A DNA stretch of 44,211 nucleotides from an uncultured Caryophanales bacterium (GTDB taxonomy: Bacteria; Bacillota_I; Bacilli_A; RF39; UBA660): assembly GCA_947571655.1 (NCBI GenBank), contig CANOYR010000002.1:1-44211 (forward strand), read 5' to 3'. The position numbers and the translations under genes are program-made. Shown here piece after piece: positions 26,357 to 36,500 of the stretch. Every line of letters begins with the position of its first letter. Position 1 is the stretch's first letter. Below the pieces are notes generated by a model. That model was not told where the DNA came from. It worked only from the letters and a program-made list of their open reading frames with translations, and made no database searches.

Positions 26357-29300
26357 TTATCGAAATAAATTTTTAACTCGATCCATTAAGGTTTCTTTTT
26401 TTTCTGTTTTTACAGGTTTTGATTCCTTTTCAGGAGCTTTTACAGAATCTACAACCAAAACAAATTTTGTATTTGCTTTCGTTGTTTCTTTGTTCATAGT
26501 AAATGTTTGATAATTATCTCCAAGTTTAGCAAGAGATTCTATTTTTCCAGATAGATTTTTTATCTCTGTTGATACTGTAGTTAATTTTTGAATCCCTTCT
26601 TTATTAAAGGTTTCGATTCCTGCATTTAGGGTAGTCATTCCATCCTTTAATGTCAAAGTTCCTATTGATAATTCTTTCATCTTGGAATTTAGAGTATTGA
26701 CTCCTTGTTTTAGGGTATCTACACCACTAGATAACTGTTGAGTACCCTGTTCTAATTGACTTAAATAGGTATCTAATGTATCAATTAAAGTAGAGATGGT
26801 GTTCGAAGTCGTATGGAATGTTTCTAGTGAAGTTTTTAAAGCTTGATTATTTCCAGTTAATAGAGCGATTAATCCTTCATTTCTAGCGTAACTATTTTCA
26901 TAATTATATTTTACTTGATATAAAATCATTTTATTATCTAGACTGGAAGCTAAAATATCATCATAACTCATTCCTACTAGACCATAAGTATTATAAGCAG
27001 TTTTTAATTCGTTATTTCCTGCTTGTAGAGTTGCTATCGTCTGTTCATTTTGAGTAATTAAGGCACTCATCTGATTTAGTTTATCTGTATTTGTATTATT
27101 ACTTAACATCGTTTTTGCTTCTACTAATTGTTCTAATATTTGAGAAAGTCCTTCGTCGATTTGAACAGCACCGCTTTGAATCTCTCCTAATTTTTCTAAT
27201 ACTGTATTTAAATTCGTTGCGATTTGATTACTTCCATCAGAAACTGTCGTTAATCCTGCTAAAATACTTTTAGAACCTTCTTCAATTTGATTCATAGAAC
27301 TTTGTAGTTTTGTGATACTTCCATAAAGAGAATCGAGTTTTTCAAAAATATCTAAATCACTACTTTCTATGATTTTTGGAGTTACAACCGAATAAATACT
27401 AGAAAGTTCAAAATTTTCTGTTTGGTAAGAAATAGAAATCGTATCTAACTCTTTGAATTCTTCGATATTTAAACTTTCATAAAGCCCTGGTGTTGATAAT
27501 CCAACTATCATGTATCCATTTCCGTTATCTATCACCTTTCCATTGGTTACTTCAATATCACTATTATTCTCGCTTGGAATCATTGTAGCAGTCATAACAA
27601 CAAATGGTGTATATAATGTATTTCCATTTACAATATGTTGATCTTTATTTTGATACTGAATCTTGATGGTAACTTTTCCACTTTTTCCAATTAAATCTTC
27701 TAACTTTATTTCTTCTCCATCTAATTGATAAGTGATTTTCTCTTCTATTGGAGTTTCCTTATTCGTCGTTCCTTGATAGAAAATATCTTTTCCTTTACTT
27801 TCCCAAGTTAATAAGTGCTCATTTTTTGAGAATTTATGATTACTATTAATATTTAAAATATTCTCTAAATCAGTTTTATCTTCAATTATATCCAAGTGTT
27901 CCTTATTTAATAAGTGTTCATTGACGATGATATTTTTTACACTTCCATCTCCATTTAGTTTTGCATATACAGTTTCTTCTTTGGTAAGAGCAAATGCAGA
28001 CAATGGCATCATCATTGTTGAAAGTGCTAATACTGCTGCGATAGTTTTTTTCATTCTTTTATTTTTCATATTATTCATTCCTTTCTTATTAGAATTTTTT
28101 ATTTTCATTCCTAATGTTGTTTTCATAATTACAGAATCAAAAATGATTAAAATCGATGGAACTATCATCATAACAACAATCATGCTGATGATGGCTCCTC
28201 TAGCAATTAAGGTACATAATGATCCAATCATATCAATCTTAGATACGATACCTACACCAATCGTTGCTCCGAAGAAACACATGGCACTGACGAAGATAGA
28301 ACTAATGGAGTTATCAAGAGAGATTTTCACTGCTTCTTTCTTACTGTATCCATTTTTTCTTTCTTCCAAGTATTTGGTAGTCATTAAAATCGCATAGTCA
28401 ATCGTTGCTCCTAACTGAATTGTTCCGATAACAACGGATGCAATAAAAGGAATTTCTGTACCAGTAAAATAAGGTACTCCCATATTAATAAATATCGCAA
28501 ATTCAATTGCTGTAACTAGTAATATAGGAAGGGAGATTGATTTTAATACAATCATCATTAGAACAAAGATAACACCAATCGATGTGTAGTTTACGTTGTG
28601 GAAATCTTCATCGGTTGTTACTACTAAATCCTTCATCAAAGCCCCTTCTCCTGCAAGAATTGCATCTTCGTCGTAACTCTTAATTACTTTGTTTACTTCT
28701 TCAATCTGATTATTTAATTCATTGGTTGCAATATCATATTGGGACGCAATTATAATTATTTTATAGTCCTCTGTTTCATAGATGGAACGAATGCTATCTG
28801 GAATCATACTTTCTGTAATCCCAAGATTAACTAAGCTAGATGGATTCATTACTAAATCAATTCCTTCTATTCTTTCGATTTTTTCAACCATTTCATTGAT
28901 TTTATAGTCTTCCATGTCTTTTTTTACTAAAACAATTTCTTGAGAAACCATTCCAAAATCTTCTTTTAAAGCTTTGGTTGCAATTGTGTATCCATAGTCT
29001 TCTGGAATGGATTCATCTAATTTATAATATACTGGTGTTTTATTTTGGGCGAAATATGCAGGTATTAATAGGATTATAAATATGGTAAAAATCGCTATAT
29101 AATGTTTCATTACAAAATTCTTTATACCTGTAAATTTAGGTAATCGTTCTTTATGGCTTGTTTTTTCTACTTGTTTATCAAATACTAATAATAACGCAGG
29201 AAATACTGTAATCACACAGATTACACCAATTAATACTCCTTTGGCCATGACTAAACCAATATCTACTCCAAGTGTTAAATTCATCGTACATAAGGCTAAG

Positions 29301-30160
29301 AATCCTGCAATTGTTGTTAGACTACTACCAAAGACAGATACTAAGGTATCATGGATTGCATGTTCCATAGCTTCTTCCTTATTTTTATATTCTTTCTTTG
29401 CCTTTTCATACTTATGATATAAGAAGATAGAAAAGTCGGTGGTAACTCCTAATTGAAGTACTGCTGCAATGGCTTTCGTGATATAAGAAATTTGTCCAAA
29501 AATGATATTACTTCCCATATTAAATAAAATGGCAATTCCAATATTCGCCATTAATAATAATGGAACTAAGTAGGAGTCTAAGGATAATTCTAGAACAATA
29601 ATACATAATATGGCAGCAATCGCAACATATAATAGCATCTCACTATTGAATAGTTCTTTGGTATCTAGTACCATAGCACTCATACCACCAATTTTGGCGT
29701 TTTTCCCTGTCATTTCTCTCATTTCTTGTACTGCAGCTAGAGTCTCATCATCACTTGTAGAGTTTTCAAATGTTACAAGAATTAATTTACTATTCTCCTT
29801 TGCAACTTTAGAAATCAAATCATTTGGTAACATTTCTATCGGAATCGTAGTACCTGTAATATCGTGAATGCTAGCGACGTAACCAACACCTTTAATATTC
29901 CTAAAATCATCTTCTAATTTTAGTATTTCTTGACTTGGCATATCATCTACTACTACAATGGAAAACGATCCCATATGAAAGTCTTCTGTTAAGATTTTTT
30001 CCCCTTTTAAAGTTTCAATATCGCTTGGTAAATAAACCAAAATATCATAGTTAATGTTTGTTAAAATATACCCTAGTAAAGTAGGTATTATTAGAATCAA
30101 AGTGGCAATGACAATGAACCATTTATGCTTACAAACAAAATTACCAATCTTTTTCATCAT
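26357..30160 (-). CDS. MMPL-family exporter fused to a YhgE-like secreted coiled-coil domain
   Basis: The product is about 1267 residues. Residues 1 to about 690 form a complete MMPL/RND transporter with two repeated six-helix modules and extracellular loops; GVTTDFSIFLYHKYEKAKKE and LGATIDYAILMTTKYLEERK are the paired helix-4 motifs. From about residue 698 a second protein begins with its own signal-peptide-like stretch (MKKTIAAVLAL...AFA), a beta-rich domain, and a long coiled coil of LxxG repeats like YhgE/Pip proteins. Usually these are two adjacent genes. A strong GGAGG precedes the start; the ATG three bases further in is equally possible. A divergent TetR gene probably controls it. The substrate is unknown; lipids or drugs are typical for the family. 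Confidence 0.85.
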   Translation of the reverse strand: MMKKIGNFVCKHKWFIVIATLILIIPTLLGYILTNINYDILVYLPSDIETLKGEKILTEDFHMGSFSIVVVDDMPSQEILKLEDDFRNIKGVGYVASIHDITGTTIPIEMLPNDLISKVAKENSKLILVTFENSTSDDETLAAVQEMREMTGKNAKIGGMSAMVLDTKELFNSEMLLYVAIAAILCIIVLELSLDSYLVPLLLMANIGIAILFNMGSNIIFGQISYITKAIAAVLQLGVTTDFSIFLYHKYEKAKKEYKNKEEAMEHAIHDTLVSVFGSSLTTIAGFLALCTMNLTLGVDIGLVMAKGVLIGVICVITVFPALLLVFDKQVEKTSHKERLPKFTGIKNFVMKHYIAIFTIFIILLIPAYFAQNKTPVYYKLDESIPEDYGYTIATKALKEDFGMVSQEIVLVKKDMEDYKINEMVEKIERIEGIDLVMNPSSLVNLGITESMIPDSIRSIYETEDYKIIIIASQYDIATNELNNQIEEVNKVIKSYDEDAILAGEGALMKDLVVTTDEDFHNVNYTSIGVIFVLMMIVLKSISLPILLVTAIEFAIFINMGVPYFTGTEIPFIASVVIGTIQLGATIDYAILMTTKYLEERKNGYSKKEAVKISLDNSISSIFVSAMCFFGATIGVGIVSKIDMIGSLCTLIARGAIISMIVVMMIVPSILIIFDSVIMKTTLGMKIKNSNKKGMNNMKNKRMKKTIAAVLALSTMMMPLSAFALTKEETVYAKLNGDGSVKNIIVNEHLLNKEHLDIIEDKTDLENILNINSNHKFSKNEHLLTWESKGKDIFYQGTTNKETPIEEKITYQLDGEEIKLEDLIGKSGKVTIKIQYQNKDQHIVNGNTLYTPFVVMTATMIPSENNSDIEVTNGKVIDNGNGYMIVGLSTPGLYESLNIEEFKELDTISISYQTENFELSSIYSVVTPKIIESSDLDIFEKLDSLYGSITKLQSSMNQIEEGSKSILAGLTTVSDGSNQIATNLNTVLEKLGEIQSGAVQIDEGLSQILEQLVEAKTMLSNNTNTDKLNQMSALITQNEQTIATLQAGNNELKTAYNTYGLVGMSYDDILASSLDNKMILYQVKYNYENSYARNEGLIALLTGNNQALKTSLETFHTTSNTISTLIDTLDTYLSQLEQGTQQLSSGVDTLKQGVNTLNSKMKELSIGTLTLKDGMTTLNAGIETFNKEGIQKLTTVSTEIKNLSGKIESLAKLGDNYQTFTMNKETTKANTKFVLVVDSVKAPEKESKPVKTEKKETLMDRVKNLFR
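28069..28090 (-). promoter_or_regulatory. Possible internal ribosome-binding site and start within the MMPL fusion
   Basis: On the minus strand AAGAAAGG lies 10 nt before the in-frame ATG at 28069. That ATG begins MKNKRMKKTIAAVLAL, a good signal peptide. A separate product of about 570 residues (28069 to 26357) could be made from it. Confidence 0.45.
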
Positions 30161-30225
30161 TTTTCCTCCATTCGACATAACATTTTATTCCTATTTGTAA
30201 TAAAAAACACCAACAGAAATTTAAA

Positions 30226-30299
30226 TTTGTTTAGATAACCAACACTTTTTTAAAAACGTATTAATAAATAAACTACATTTTGTATGTTATCTTTACAAA
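30226..30299. promoter_or_regulatory. Inverted-repeat operator between the MMPL and tetR genes
   Basis: TTTGTTTAGATAAC (30226-30239) and GTTATCTTTACAAA (30286-30299) are inverted copies that agree in 12 of 14 positions, 46 bp apart. The right copy overlaps the tetR -35 region. These are candidate binding sites for the divergent TetR-type regulator. Confidence 0.6.
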
Positions 30300-30319
30300 T
30301 GTCTAAATTAGAGTATAAT
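30292..30319 (+). promoter_or_regulatory. Promoter of the tetR-like gene
   Basis: TTTACA (30292-30297), a 16-nt spacer and TATAAT (30314-30319) precede the ATG by about 18 bp, giving a very short leader that still contains the AGGTGAT site. Confidence 0.6.
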
Positions 30320-30336
30320 GGTATTAGGTGATTGTC

Positions 30337-30912
30337 ATGAATAAAAAGGATTTGCGTGTTGTGAAAACACAAAATATTTTATATCGAACTTTACTTGATT
30401 TAATGAAAGAAAAGACATTTGAAGAAATTAAGGTATCTGATATTTGTAATCAGGCTTTAGTGAATCGTTCTACTTTTTATGCTCATTATAATGATAAGTA
30501 CGAATTACTCGCAGAATTTATTCAAGAACTTAAAAATTCCTTAATAGGAGAATTAAAGAAAAATAAAAACATCTCTAATACAAAGGAGTATTACTTAGAG
30601 ATGATTAAATTATTTTTAGATCACATTGAAGAAAAAAGAGAAAGTTACTTAGCAATTATGATTCATAACAGAAATAGTATTACAATGGATATTATTTATG
30701 ATGTCTTAGATCATAATATTACTTCTCATTTACAACAAGATAATTCTATTGATGAGAGTCCAATTCCTCGAAGTATCATCGCAAAATTTTATATTGGAGC
30801 TGTTGTTAATGTTGGAATGGAATGGTTAAAAGATGGAAAAACCTATACTAAGGAGGATTTAATATTGTATTTCAATTATTTAATCCCCAATGATTTGAGC
30901 CATTCTGTTTAG
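30337..30912 (+). CDS. TetR/AcrR family transcriptional regulator
   Basis: The 191-residue protein has an N-terminal TetR helix-turn-helix (about 8-55), with FEEIKVSDICNQALVNRSTFYAHYNDKYELL as the recognisable core. A helical ligand-binding domain follows. It is transcribed away from the MMPL exporter gene, and the intergenic region holds an inverted repeat, so local repression of the exporter and of itself is the likely role. The ATG is preferred over the GTG three codons earlier because AGGTGAT is then correctly spaced. Confidence 0.9.
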   Translation: MNKKDLRVVKTQNILYRTLLDLMKEKTFEEIKVSDICNQALVNRSTFYAHYNDKYELLAEFIQELKNSLIGELKKNKNISNTKEYYLEMIKLFLDHIEEKRESYLAIMIHNRNSITMDIIYDVLDHNITSHLQQDNSIDESPIPRSIIAKFYIGAVVNVGMEWLKDGKTYTKEDLILYFNYLIPNDLSHSV

Positions 30913-30952
30913 TTTCTTTCTTTTTATTTTTTCTTGGGGTGGAATCATGCTT

Positions 30953-31636
30953 CTAGAATTTAACAATTGTGTCTTGAAAAAATTCAATCACTGCATTGGT
31001 AATTGATTCTGCTATTTTTTTTTGGTAGTCTTCTTTTTGAAGAAGATATCTTTCATTGGCATTCGATAGAAAACCGCATTCGATTAATACTCCTGGAACT
31101 GTAGTATTTCGATACATATAAAGATCTGTTTTCTTTAGAACCCTTTCTGTCTTTAGATCATTTTTAAAATGTTTCATTAAAATCTCACCTAGTTGTTTAT
31201 TCTTCTCGTTAATTGGATGATATAAAACTTCTGCTCCTCTTCCTCCACTCTCCCCTGAATTTAAATGAATCGAAAGATAAAGTTCTGCTTTATTTTTTTT
31301 ATACATTAAGAGTCTTCGATATAGGTCCCCTCTCTTTTTTTGTTCATCCCATTTTGAAGATAAATCTTCATCCTCATCTCTTGTCATATAGACAATCGCT
31401 CCTTTTGAAACTAGTTTTTCTTCTAATACTTTTGATATTTCTAGATTAATATTTTTTTCTAAAATTTTACCATAACTAGCTCCTGAATCTCTGCCTCCAT
31501 GTCCTGGGTCGACAAAGATTACTTTTCCAAACAGAGGAAGTTCTTCTGTTACGGCAGAAGCTTTTGGGAAGAATATAAATAAAGAAAGAATCGTTAAAAA
31601 TATAATGATTAGGAAAAGAATTTTCCATTTTTTCAT
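30953..31636 (-). CDS. cwlD: CwlD-like N-acetylmuramoyl-L-alanine amidase
   Basis: The 227-residue protein has an N-terminal membrane or signal segment (about 5-28) and an Amidase_3 domain. DPGHGGRDSGA gives the first zinc His (near 44), the Glu follows in ILEKNINLEIS, the second His in LSIHLNSG, and the catalytic Glu in VLIECGFLSN. Size and layout match CwlD, which makes muramic delta-lactam in the spore cortex together with PdaA. A general cell-separation amidase is possible. AGGTGATACTT precedes the ATG. No other cell wall genes adjoin it. Confidence 0.85.
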   Translation of the reverse strand: MKKWKILFLIIIFLTILSLFIFFPKASAVTEELPLFGKVIFVDPGHGGRDSGASYGKILEKNINLEISKVLEEKLVSKGAIVYMTRDEDEDLSSKWDEQKKRGDLYRRLLMYKKNKAELYLSIHLNSGESGGRGAEVLYHPINEKNKQLGEILMKHFKNDLKTERVLKKTDLYMYRNTTVPGVLIECGFLSNANERYLLQKEDYQKKIAESITNAVIEFFQDTIVKF

Positions 31637-31866
31637 AAGTATCACCTATTTAAAGTATATGCCTTTTATCGTTGTCAATTGTAAAAGAAAGGAAGCCTAT
31701 CTGAAATCTGCTAGTTTTTCTAAGGTTTTTCTCTTATGAATTTATTGTTAAATATAAGGTTTGATTTTTTTAGTAATAAAACAAGAATTCAATTAAGGTA
31801 TTTTTTATCAAATGAATGATTTTTTGTTTATTATCTTTATATAAGTTAAAAAAAATTTGTCGAATA

Positions 31867-31908
31867 TTAGCACTTTGTATTGACAAGTGCTAATAAGAGG
31901 TGTATAAC
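31867..31908 (+). promoter_or_regulatory. CIRCE operator and sigma-A promoter of hsp20
   Basis: TTAGCACTT-N9-AAGTGCTAA (31867-31893) is a perfectly symmetrical CIRCE differing from consensus only at the inner base of each arm. TTGACA (31880-31885), a 17-nt spacer and TATAAC (31903-31908) form the promoter, with the -35 box in the operator spacer. HrcA repression is expected. Confidence 0.9.
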
Positions 31909-31932
31909 ATAAAGTGAAAGGGAGGATGAAAG

Positions 31933-32322
31933 ATGAATTTAATTCCTAGAAAATATTATTTAGATGATTTTTTTGATAATTTTTTAACAGTTCCAGAGGA
32001 AAACAACTTAAAATGCGACATTTATGAAAAGGAAGGTAAATATTACATTGAAATGGATATTCCTGGATTTGATAAGAAAGATATCCAAGTAGAATGTAAT
32101 AAGGGATACCTTACGATTATTGCACAAAAGGAACAAGAGGAAAAAGAAGAAGAGAAAAAGTATATTCGTCGTGAACGTGTATATGGAAAGTATAAAAGGG
32201 AATTTTATTTGGGAGATATTGAAATGGAAAATATCAATGCAGAATTTAAAGATGGAATCTTAAAAATTACGGTTCCTAGAAAAGAAGAAGTAAGTTCAAA
32301 AACATCAATCGAAATTAAATAA
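31933..32322 (+). CDS. Small heat shock protein Hsp20
   Basis: The 129-residue protein has an alpha-crystallin domain (about 25-125). Its markers are YYIEMDIPGFDKKDIQVE, a lysine/glutamate-rich loop, and INAEFKDGILKITVPRKE, with the C-terminal I-x-I-type end (SIEIK). It is an ATP-independent holdase that keeps unfolded proteins soluble. GGGAGGATGAAAG precedes the ATG, and a CIRCE promoter lies directly upstream. It is monocistronic. Confidence 0.95.
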   Translation: MNLIPRKYYLDDFFDNFLTVPEENNLKCDIYEKEGKYYIEMDIPGFDKKDIQVECNKGYLTIIAQKEQEEKEEEKKYIRRERVYGKYKREFYLGDIEMENINAEFKDGILKITVPRKEEVSSKTSIEIK

Positions 32323-32335
32323 ATATTTTCTTAAT

Positions 32336-32370
32336 AAAAAAAGGCTACACGTTAATGTGTAGCCTTTTTT
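32336..32370 (+). terminator. Terminator of hsp20
   Basis: AAAAAAGGCTACAC-GTTAAT-GTGTAGCCTTTTTT forms a 14-bp perfect stem 15 bp after the stop codon. Confidence 0.92.
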
Positions 32371-32479
32371 AGATACCATATTTCACCAAATAGTTTCCTT
32401 TTCGCACCTTTTTATTTTCGACAATTATTTTTATGATATAATGACGTTTGTAGTTTTTAAAATAGTGGGAGTGAGTTTT

Positions 32480-33205
32480 ATGCTTAATTTTATCATCTAT
32501 GAAGATCAAAAAGTGATGAGTGAATTATACCAAAATGTAATTCATCAATTTATTGGGCAGAAAAAAGAGTGCTATCACATTATTCATATTTCTGAATTTA
32601 ATGAAAGTTCAAAAAGGAAGCTAATTTCCTTAGAAGGACGAAAAATCTATATTTTAGATGTGAAGGTTCCTGGAAAAAGTGGATTTGATTTCGCTAGAGA
32701 AATTCGATTTTCTGGGGATTGGATTAGTCAGATTATTATTATTTCTGCCTTTGATTATTTTAAACATCATGCCTTTACTGGAAAAATGCTAGCATTAGAT
32801 TTTATTTCAAAGAAGGAAAATGTTTCTACTAGACTAAGAGAAACTTTAGAGCTTGCTTATCAAATTTCTACAACAAATCGATTCTTTTCCTTTCAACATA
32901 ATGGTGAGTTATTTCACTTACCTTATCATGATATTTTATATTTCGCTAAAAATTTGAATGATAATTATACATCCATTGTTACAAATAAAAATACTTATAA
33001 AGTGAAAAAGAGTATTCTACAAATTGAAAGAATTTTAGAAAATGATTTAAGATTTTTAAAAACACATCAAAGTTGCATTGTTAATCTTCATAATATACAA
33101 TCCGTAAATCTATCTAATCAAGTAATTAGCTTTGGAGAAAAAAAGATTAATCTTCTCTCTAGGGAGCATAAAAAAGAATTAAAGAAAAAATTAACTCATA
33201 GTTAA
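32480..33205 (+). CDS. LytTR-family response regulator (AgrA/ComE type)
   Basis: The 241-residue protein has a receiver domain (about 1-120), with the acidic YED near residue 7, the phosphoacceptor in YILDVKVPGKSGF and a conserved Lys in FISKKE. A LytTR DNA-binding domain (about 135-238) has FYLPYHDILYFAK-like and FLKTHQSCIVNL segments. Such regulators control quorum sensing, bacteriocins or surface genes. No histidine kinase or peptide gene is next to it, so it is an orphan here. The start at 32480 follows GGGAGTGA. A TATAAT lies about 40 bp upstream. Confidence 0.9.
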   Translation: MLNFIIYEDQKVMSELYQNVIHQFIGQKKECYHIIHISEFNESSKRKLISLEGRKIYILDVKVPGKSGFDFAREIRFSGDWISQIIIISAFDYFKHHAFTGKMLALDFISKKENVSTRLRETLELAYQISTTNRFFSFQHNGELFHLPYHDILYFAKNLNDNYTSIVTNKNTYKVKKSILQIERILENDLRFLKTHQSCIVNLHNIQSVNLSNQVISFGEKKINLLSREHKKELKKKLTHS

Positions 33206-33325
33206 CATTTTCACCAATTATCGACAATAAATTACCTTTTTTAACCGATTTTATTTTTTCTTCTTGCTTTATGATACAATAATAGAGCTTAAGCAAAATA
33301 AGGAAGTAGAAAGGTGGTATCATGT

Positions 33326-33523
33326 ATGATTGGTCATGTCAAATGGTTTAATAATAACACAGGATATGGTTTTATCAAGTCTAGTTGTAATCAAGATGTT
33401 TTTATCCATTATTCGAATATCCTAGAGTCTGGATTTAAAACATTAGAGGAGGGACAGCTGGTTCAGTTTGAACTAACTGAAACTAACAAAGGACTTCAAG
33501 CATTAAATATTAAAAAGTTATAA
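33326..33523 (+). CDS. Cold-shock-domain RNA-binding protein
   Basis: The product is 65 residues from the ATG at 33326, which follows AAAGGTGG; a GTG four codons earlier is less well placed. It is a single OB-fold cold-shock domain with RNP1-like GYGFI and RNP2-like DVFIHYS. It is more diverged than typical CspA (KGFGFI). It is expected to act as an RNA chaperone. Confidence 0.9.
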   Translation: MIGHVKWFNNNTGYGFIKSSCNQDVFIHYSNILESGFKTLEEGQLVQFELTETNKGLQALNIKKL

Positions 33524-33531
33524 AATCATAA

Positions 33532-33571
33532 TAAAACGTGAACTGTCAATGATTGATAGATCACGTTTTTT
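33532..33571. terminator. Terminator after the cold-shock gene
   Basis: AAAACGTGA and CTGTCAAT on the left pair with ATTGATAG and TCACGTTTT on the right across one interruption, ending in a T run. It serves the plus-strand gene and may also serve the convergent surface-protein gene. Confidence 0.75.
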
Positions 33572-33596
33572 TTATTCTAACTATATTATCTTGATA

Positions 33597-36500
33597 TTAA
33601 TCAATTAAAGTTCCTTTGATCACATTTGAATTTTCTGATTTTGTTGTAAGTAATCGGTCCACTAATTCTGATGTTTCTATTTTATAGTTGATTTTAATTT
33701 GTGCATCTTCTGTGGTTGCTGCATTATTAAACATTTCTGGATAATTGATAAGTGTCATAGATGTAATATTGATTGTTGTGGTTAGTTTTTCACAATTTGC
33801 GAACATTTTATCGGCTGTAGTTACTCTTGAAAAATCAAAATTTTCTAAATTAATCATTTTTAAACGTACACAATTATTAAACATATTATCCATATTTAGT
33901 ATTTTAGAAGTATTAAAATGACTAAGTTCTAAGTTTTCTATCCAAAAGCAATTGTTAAACATATAATCCATTGCTAATACATTTGAAGTATCAAAATTAC
34001 TGATATCTAGACTCTTTAAGAAATTACATTCTTCAAACATATGGCTCATAGATAATACATTTGTTGTATTAAAATGACTGATATTTAAGGTTTCTATATT
34101 TCTACAATGGCTAAACATATAACTCATATCAGTAACTAGAGAAGTGTCAAAATGACTGACATCGAGTTCCTTCAAAGGACCACAATCATAAAACATATAA
34201 TTCATATTGGTTACTTTTGACGTATTAATATTTTCTCCCCGAATGATTAAGGTTGCTAAGGACCAATTTCCTCGAAACATTTCACTCATATTGGTTACAT
34301 TTCTAGTATTAAAATTGCTGATGTCTAAAGTAGTTAGCTTAGTACTACATCCTTGGAACATACTACTCATATCAGTAACTAAGGAGGTATCAAATCCACT
34401 GACATCTAGAGTTTCTACCGCGTAACACAAAGAGAACATGGCACTCATATCAGTTACTTTTGCTGTTTTAAAATTGCTCACATCGATTACTGGCAGTACA
34501 TGACAACCCCAAAACATTCCTTTCATATTGGTAACGTTTGTAGTATCAAAATGGCTGACATCTAAATTTTCTAAAACTCCACAGCGGGCGAACATTGAAT
34601 TCATATCTGTTACATTTGCTGTATCGAAATGGCTCACATCTAGTGCTATTAGTTTCGTACATTGATAGAACATATTACTCATATTGGTTACCTTTGTCGT
34701 ATTAAAATTGCTCACATCAATACTACTCATGCGACAGTCATAAAACATATATTGCATATCTGTAACATTTTGTGTAACAAATTTTTCTCTATCAAAGATG
34801 AGTGTTTCTAAGGACCAATTTCCTCGAAACATATGAGACATGTTAGTAACACTAATTGTATCAAAACTACTAATGTCTAACTCTGTCATCTTCATACTAC
34901 AAGTATAAAACATCCATGACATATCGATTACTTTTTTCGTATCAAAACTACTAAAATCTAAGTTGTTTATAATATAACAATTATTGAACATCCCTTTCAT
35001 AGTAGTTACATTCGATGTATGAAAATTTGTTAAATCGACTGTCTCTAGATTTTTACAAGAAGAAAACATATAAGACATATTCGTAACATTTGAAGTATCA
35101 AAATTATGAGTATTTATTTCTTTTATTTGGTCGCAATTGCTAAACATTTCTGCCATATTCGATACTTTAGAAGTATTTAGATATTCTAATCCTTCGATAC
35201 TTTCTAGTCTAGAAAATCCAAAAAACAAATAGGAACTGTCCACATTACCAATAATTTCACTATCTCCTTGAATATAAGCAGTATAAGTGGATAAATCATC
35301 TTGGTTTGGGACGACAATCCCTCTAACACTTCCATTTCTTGCTTCTGAAATATCAAAATTTTCTTTTTCATTTAATAGGCTTCCAATATGATCCTGTAAT
35401 ACTATTTTGGTAATACTGTCTTTATATTTCCATAATTCTTGGTTATAATCTGGTTTTCCAATCGCTTGTATAATCGGTGGTTTATAAGTATAAATATCGC
35501 CATCTGTCTTTTTTTCAATTGATAACTTCTTCCATTCTGCTCTAAGAAGAACATTTTCTTCTGGCATTAGAAAATAATCCTCATTCATTTGCCATACGTT
35601 TTTATTGATAATAATCCATTTACTAAATTGATATCCATCACAACTTGGAATTTGACTATTGATCTCTACCTGATCATAAACTGCATATTTTTTTACTTTT
35701 GGTATTTCATTGATATTACATTTTGGTGGTGGATTTCCATCATAACTTACTTCATAGTAGTTTGATAAGACTGGTGTTTTTGTACTTGTTATACTTTCTT
35801 CTATTTCTTTTATTTTATAGGTGATATTTTCTTCTTTATTGGTTGGATATAATCCTGGTATTTCCAGGTATTCTTTCTTTAAGTTTATATCTATTGTTAG
35901 GGTCTCTGTTTTGCCTGTCTTTAATTGATCTAAAAACCATATTATTTTTGGTACTCCAGATTCTATTTTTACTGTGGCATTTCCAAAAGAAGGTTTTAGG
36001 CTAGTAGGGTCTAGTTCATAGTATTTATTATCTATATCATCTATTATTTTTAGTTGTTCATATTGGTCTGCAACTACTAAAGCATCCTCTAATACTTCTT
36101 TTAATGATTTTCTATCTGCGATAAATTGATTATCACTAATTTCTATAATTTGTTCTAAAACAGTTTCTCCAATCTCATACTGAATCCCTTGTATCGTTAA
36201 ATAGGGGTATTTTTCTTTTAGATACTTATATTGTCCCACTTGGTTAGGTGTTTCTAAATTAGGAAGTCCATCTGTTAAAAAAACTACTGTACAGTTTCGA
36301 TTTTCTTGTTTTTCATAATTTTGAAGAATCTTATCTACATTTACTAATGGTTGATAATAATTTGTTCCTCCATGAGTAACTAAAGAATCTATTAAATGGG
36401 AAAAGTATTCTTTATTGTTGGTTAATTGTGATACAATTTCTGACTGAGAATGAAACGTAATTAGAGCTACTTGGTTACTATTGTCTGCTAATAGAGTATT

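Noticed and set aside
30953..31636. Duplicate of the LysM amidase gene
   Set aside because: They share only the Amidase_3 family. This one has a membrane segment, no LysM and a CwlD-like size.
33840..35200. CRISPR-like or satellite repeats
   Set aside because: The regular spacing of about 72 bp is the codon pattern of the 24-residue DUF285 protein repeats.
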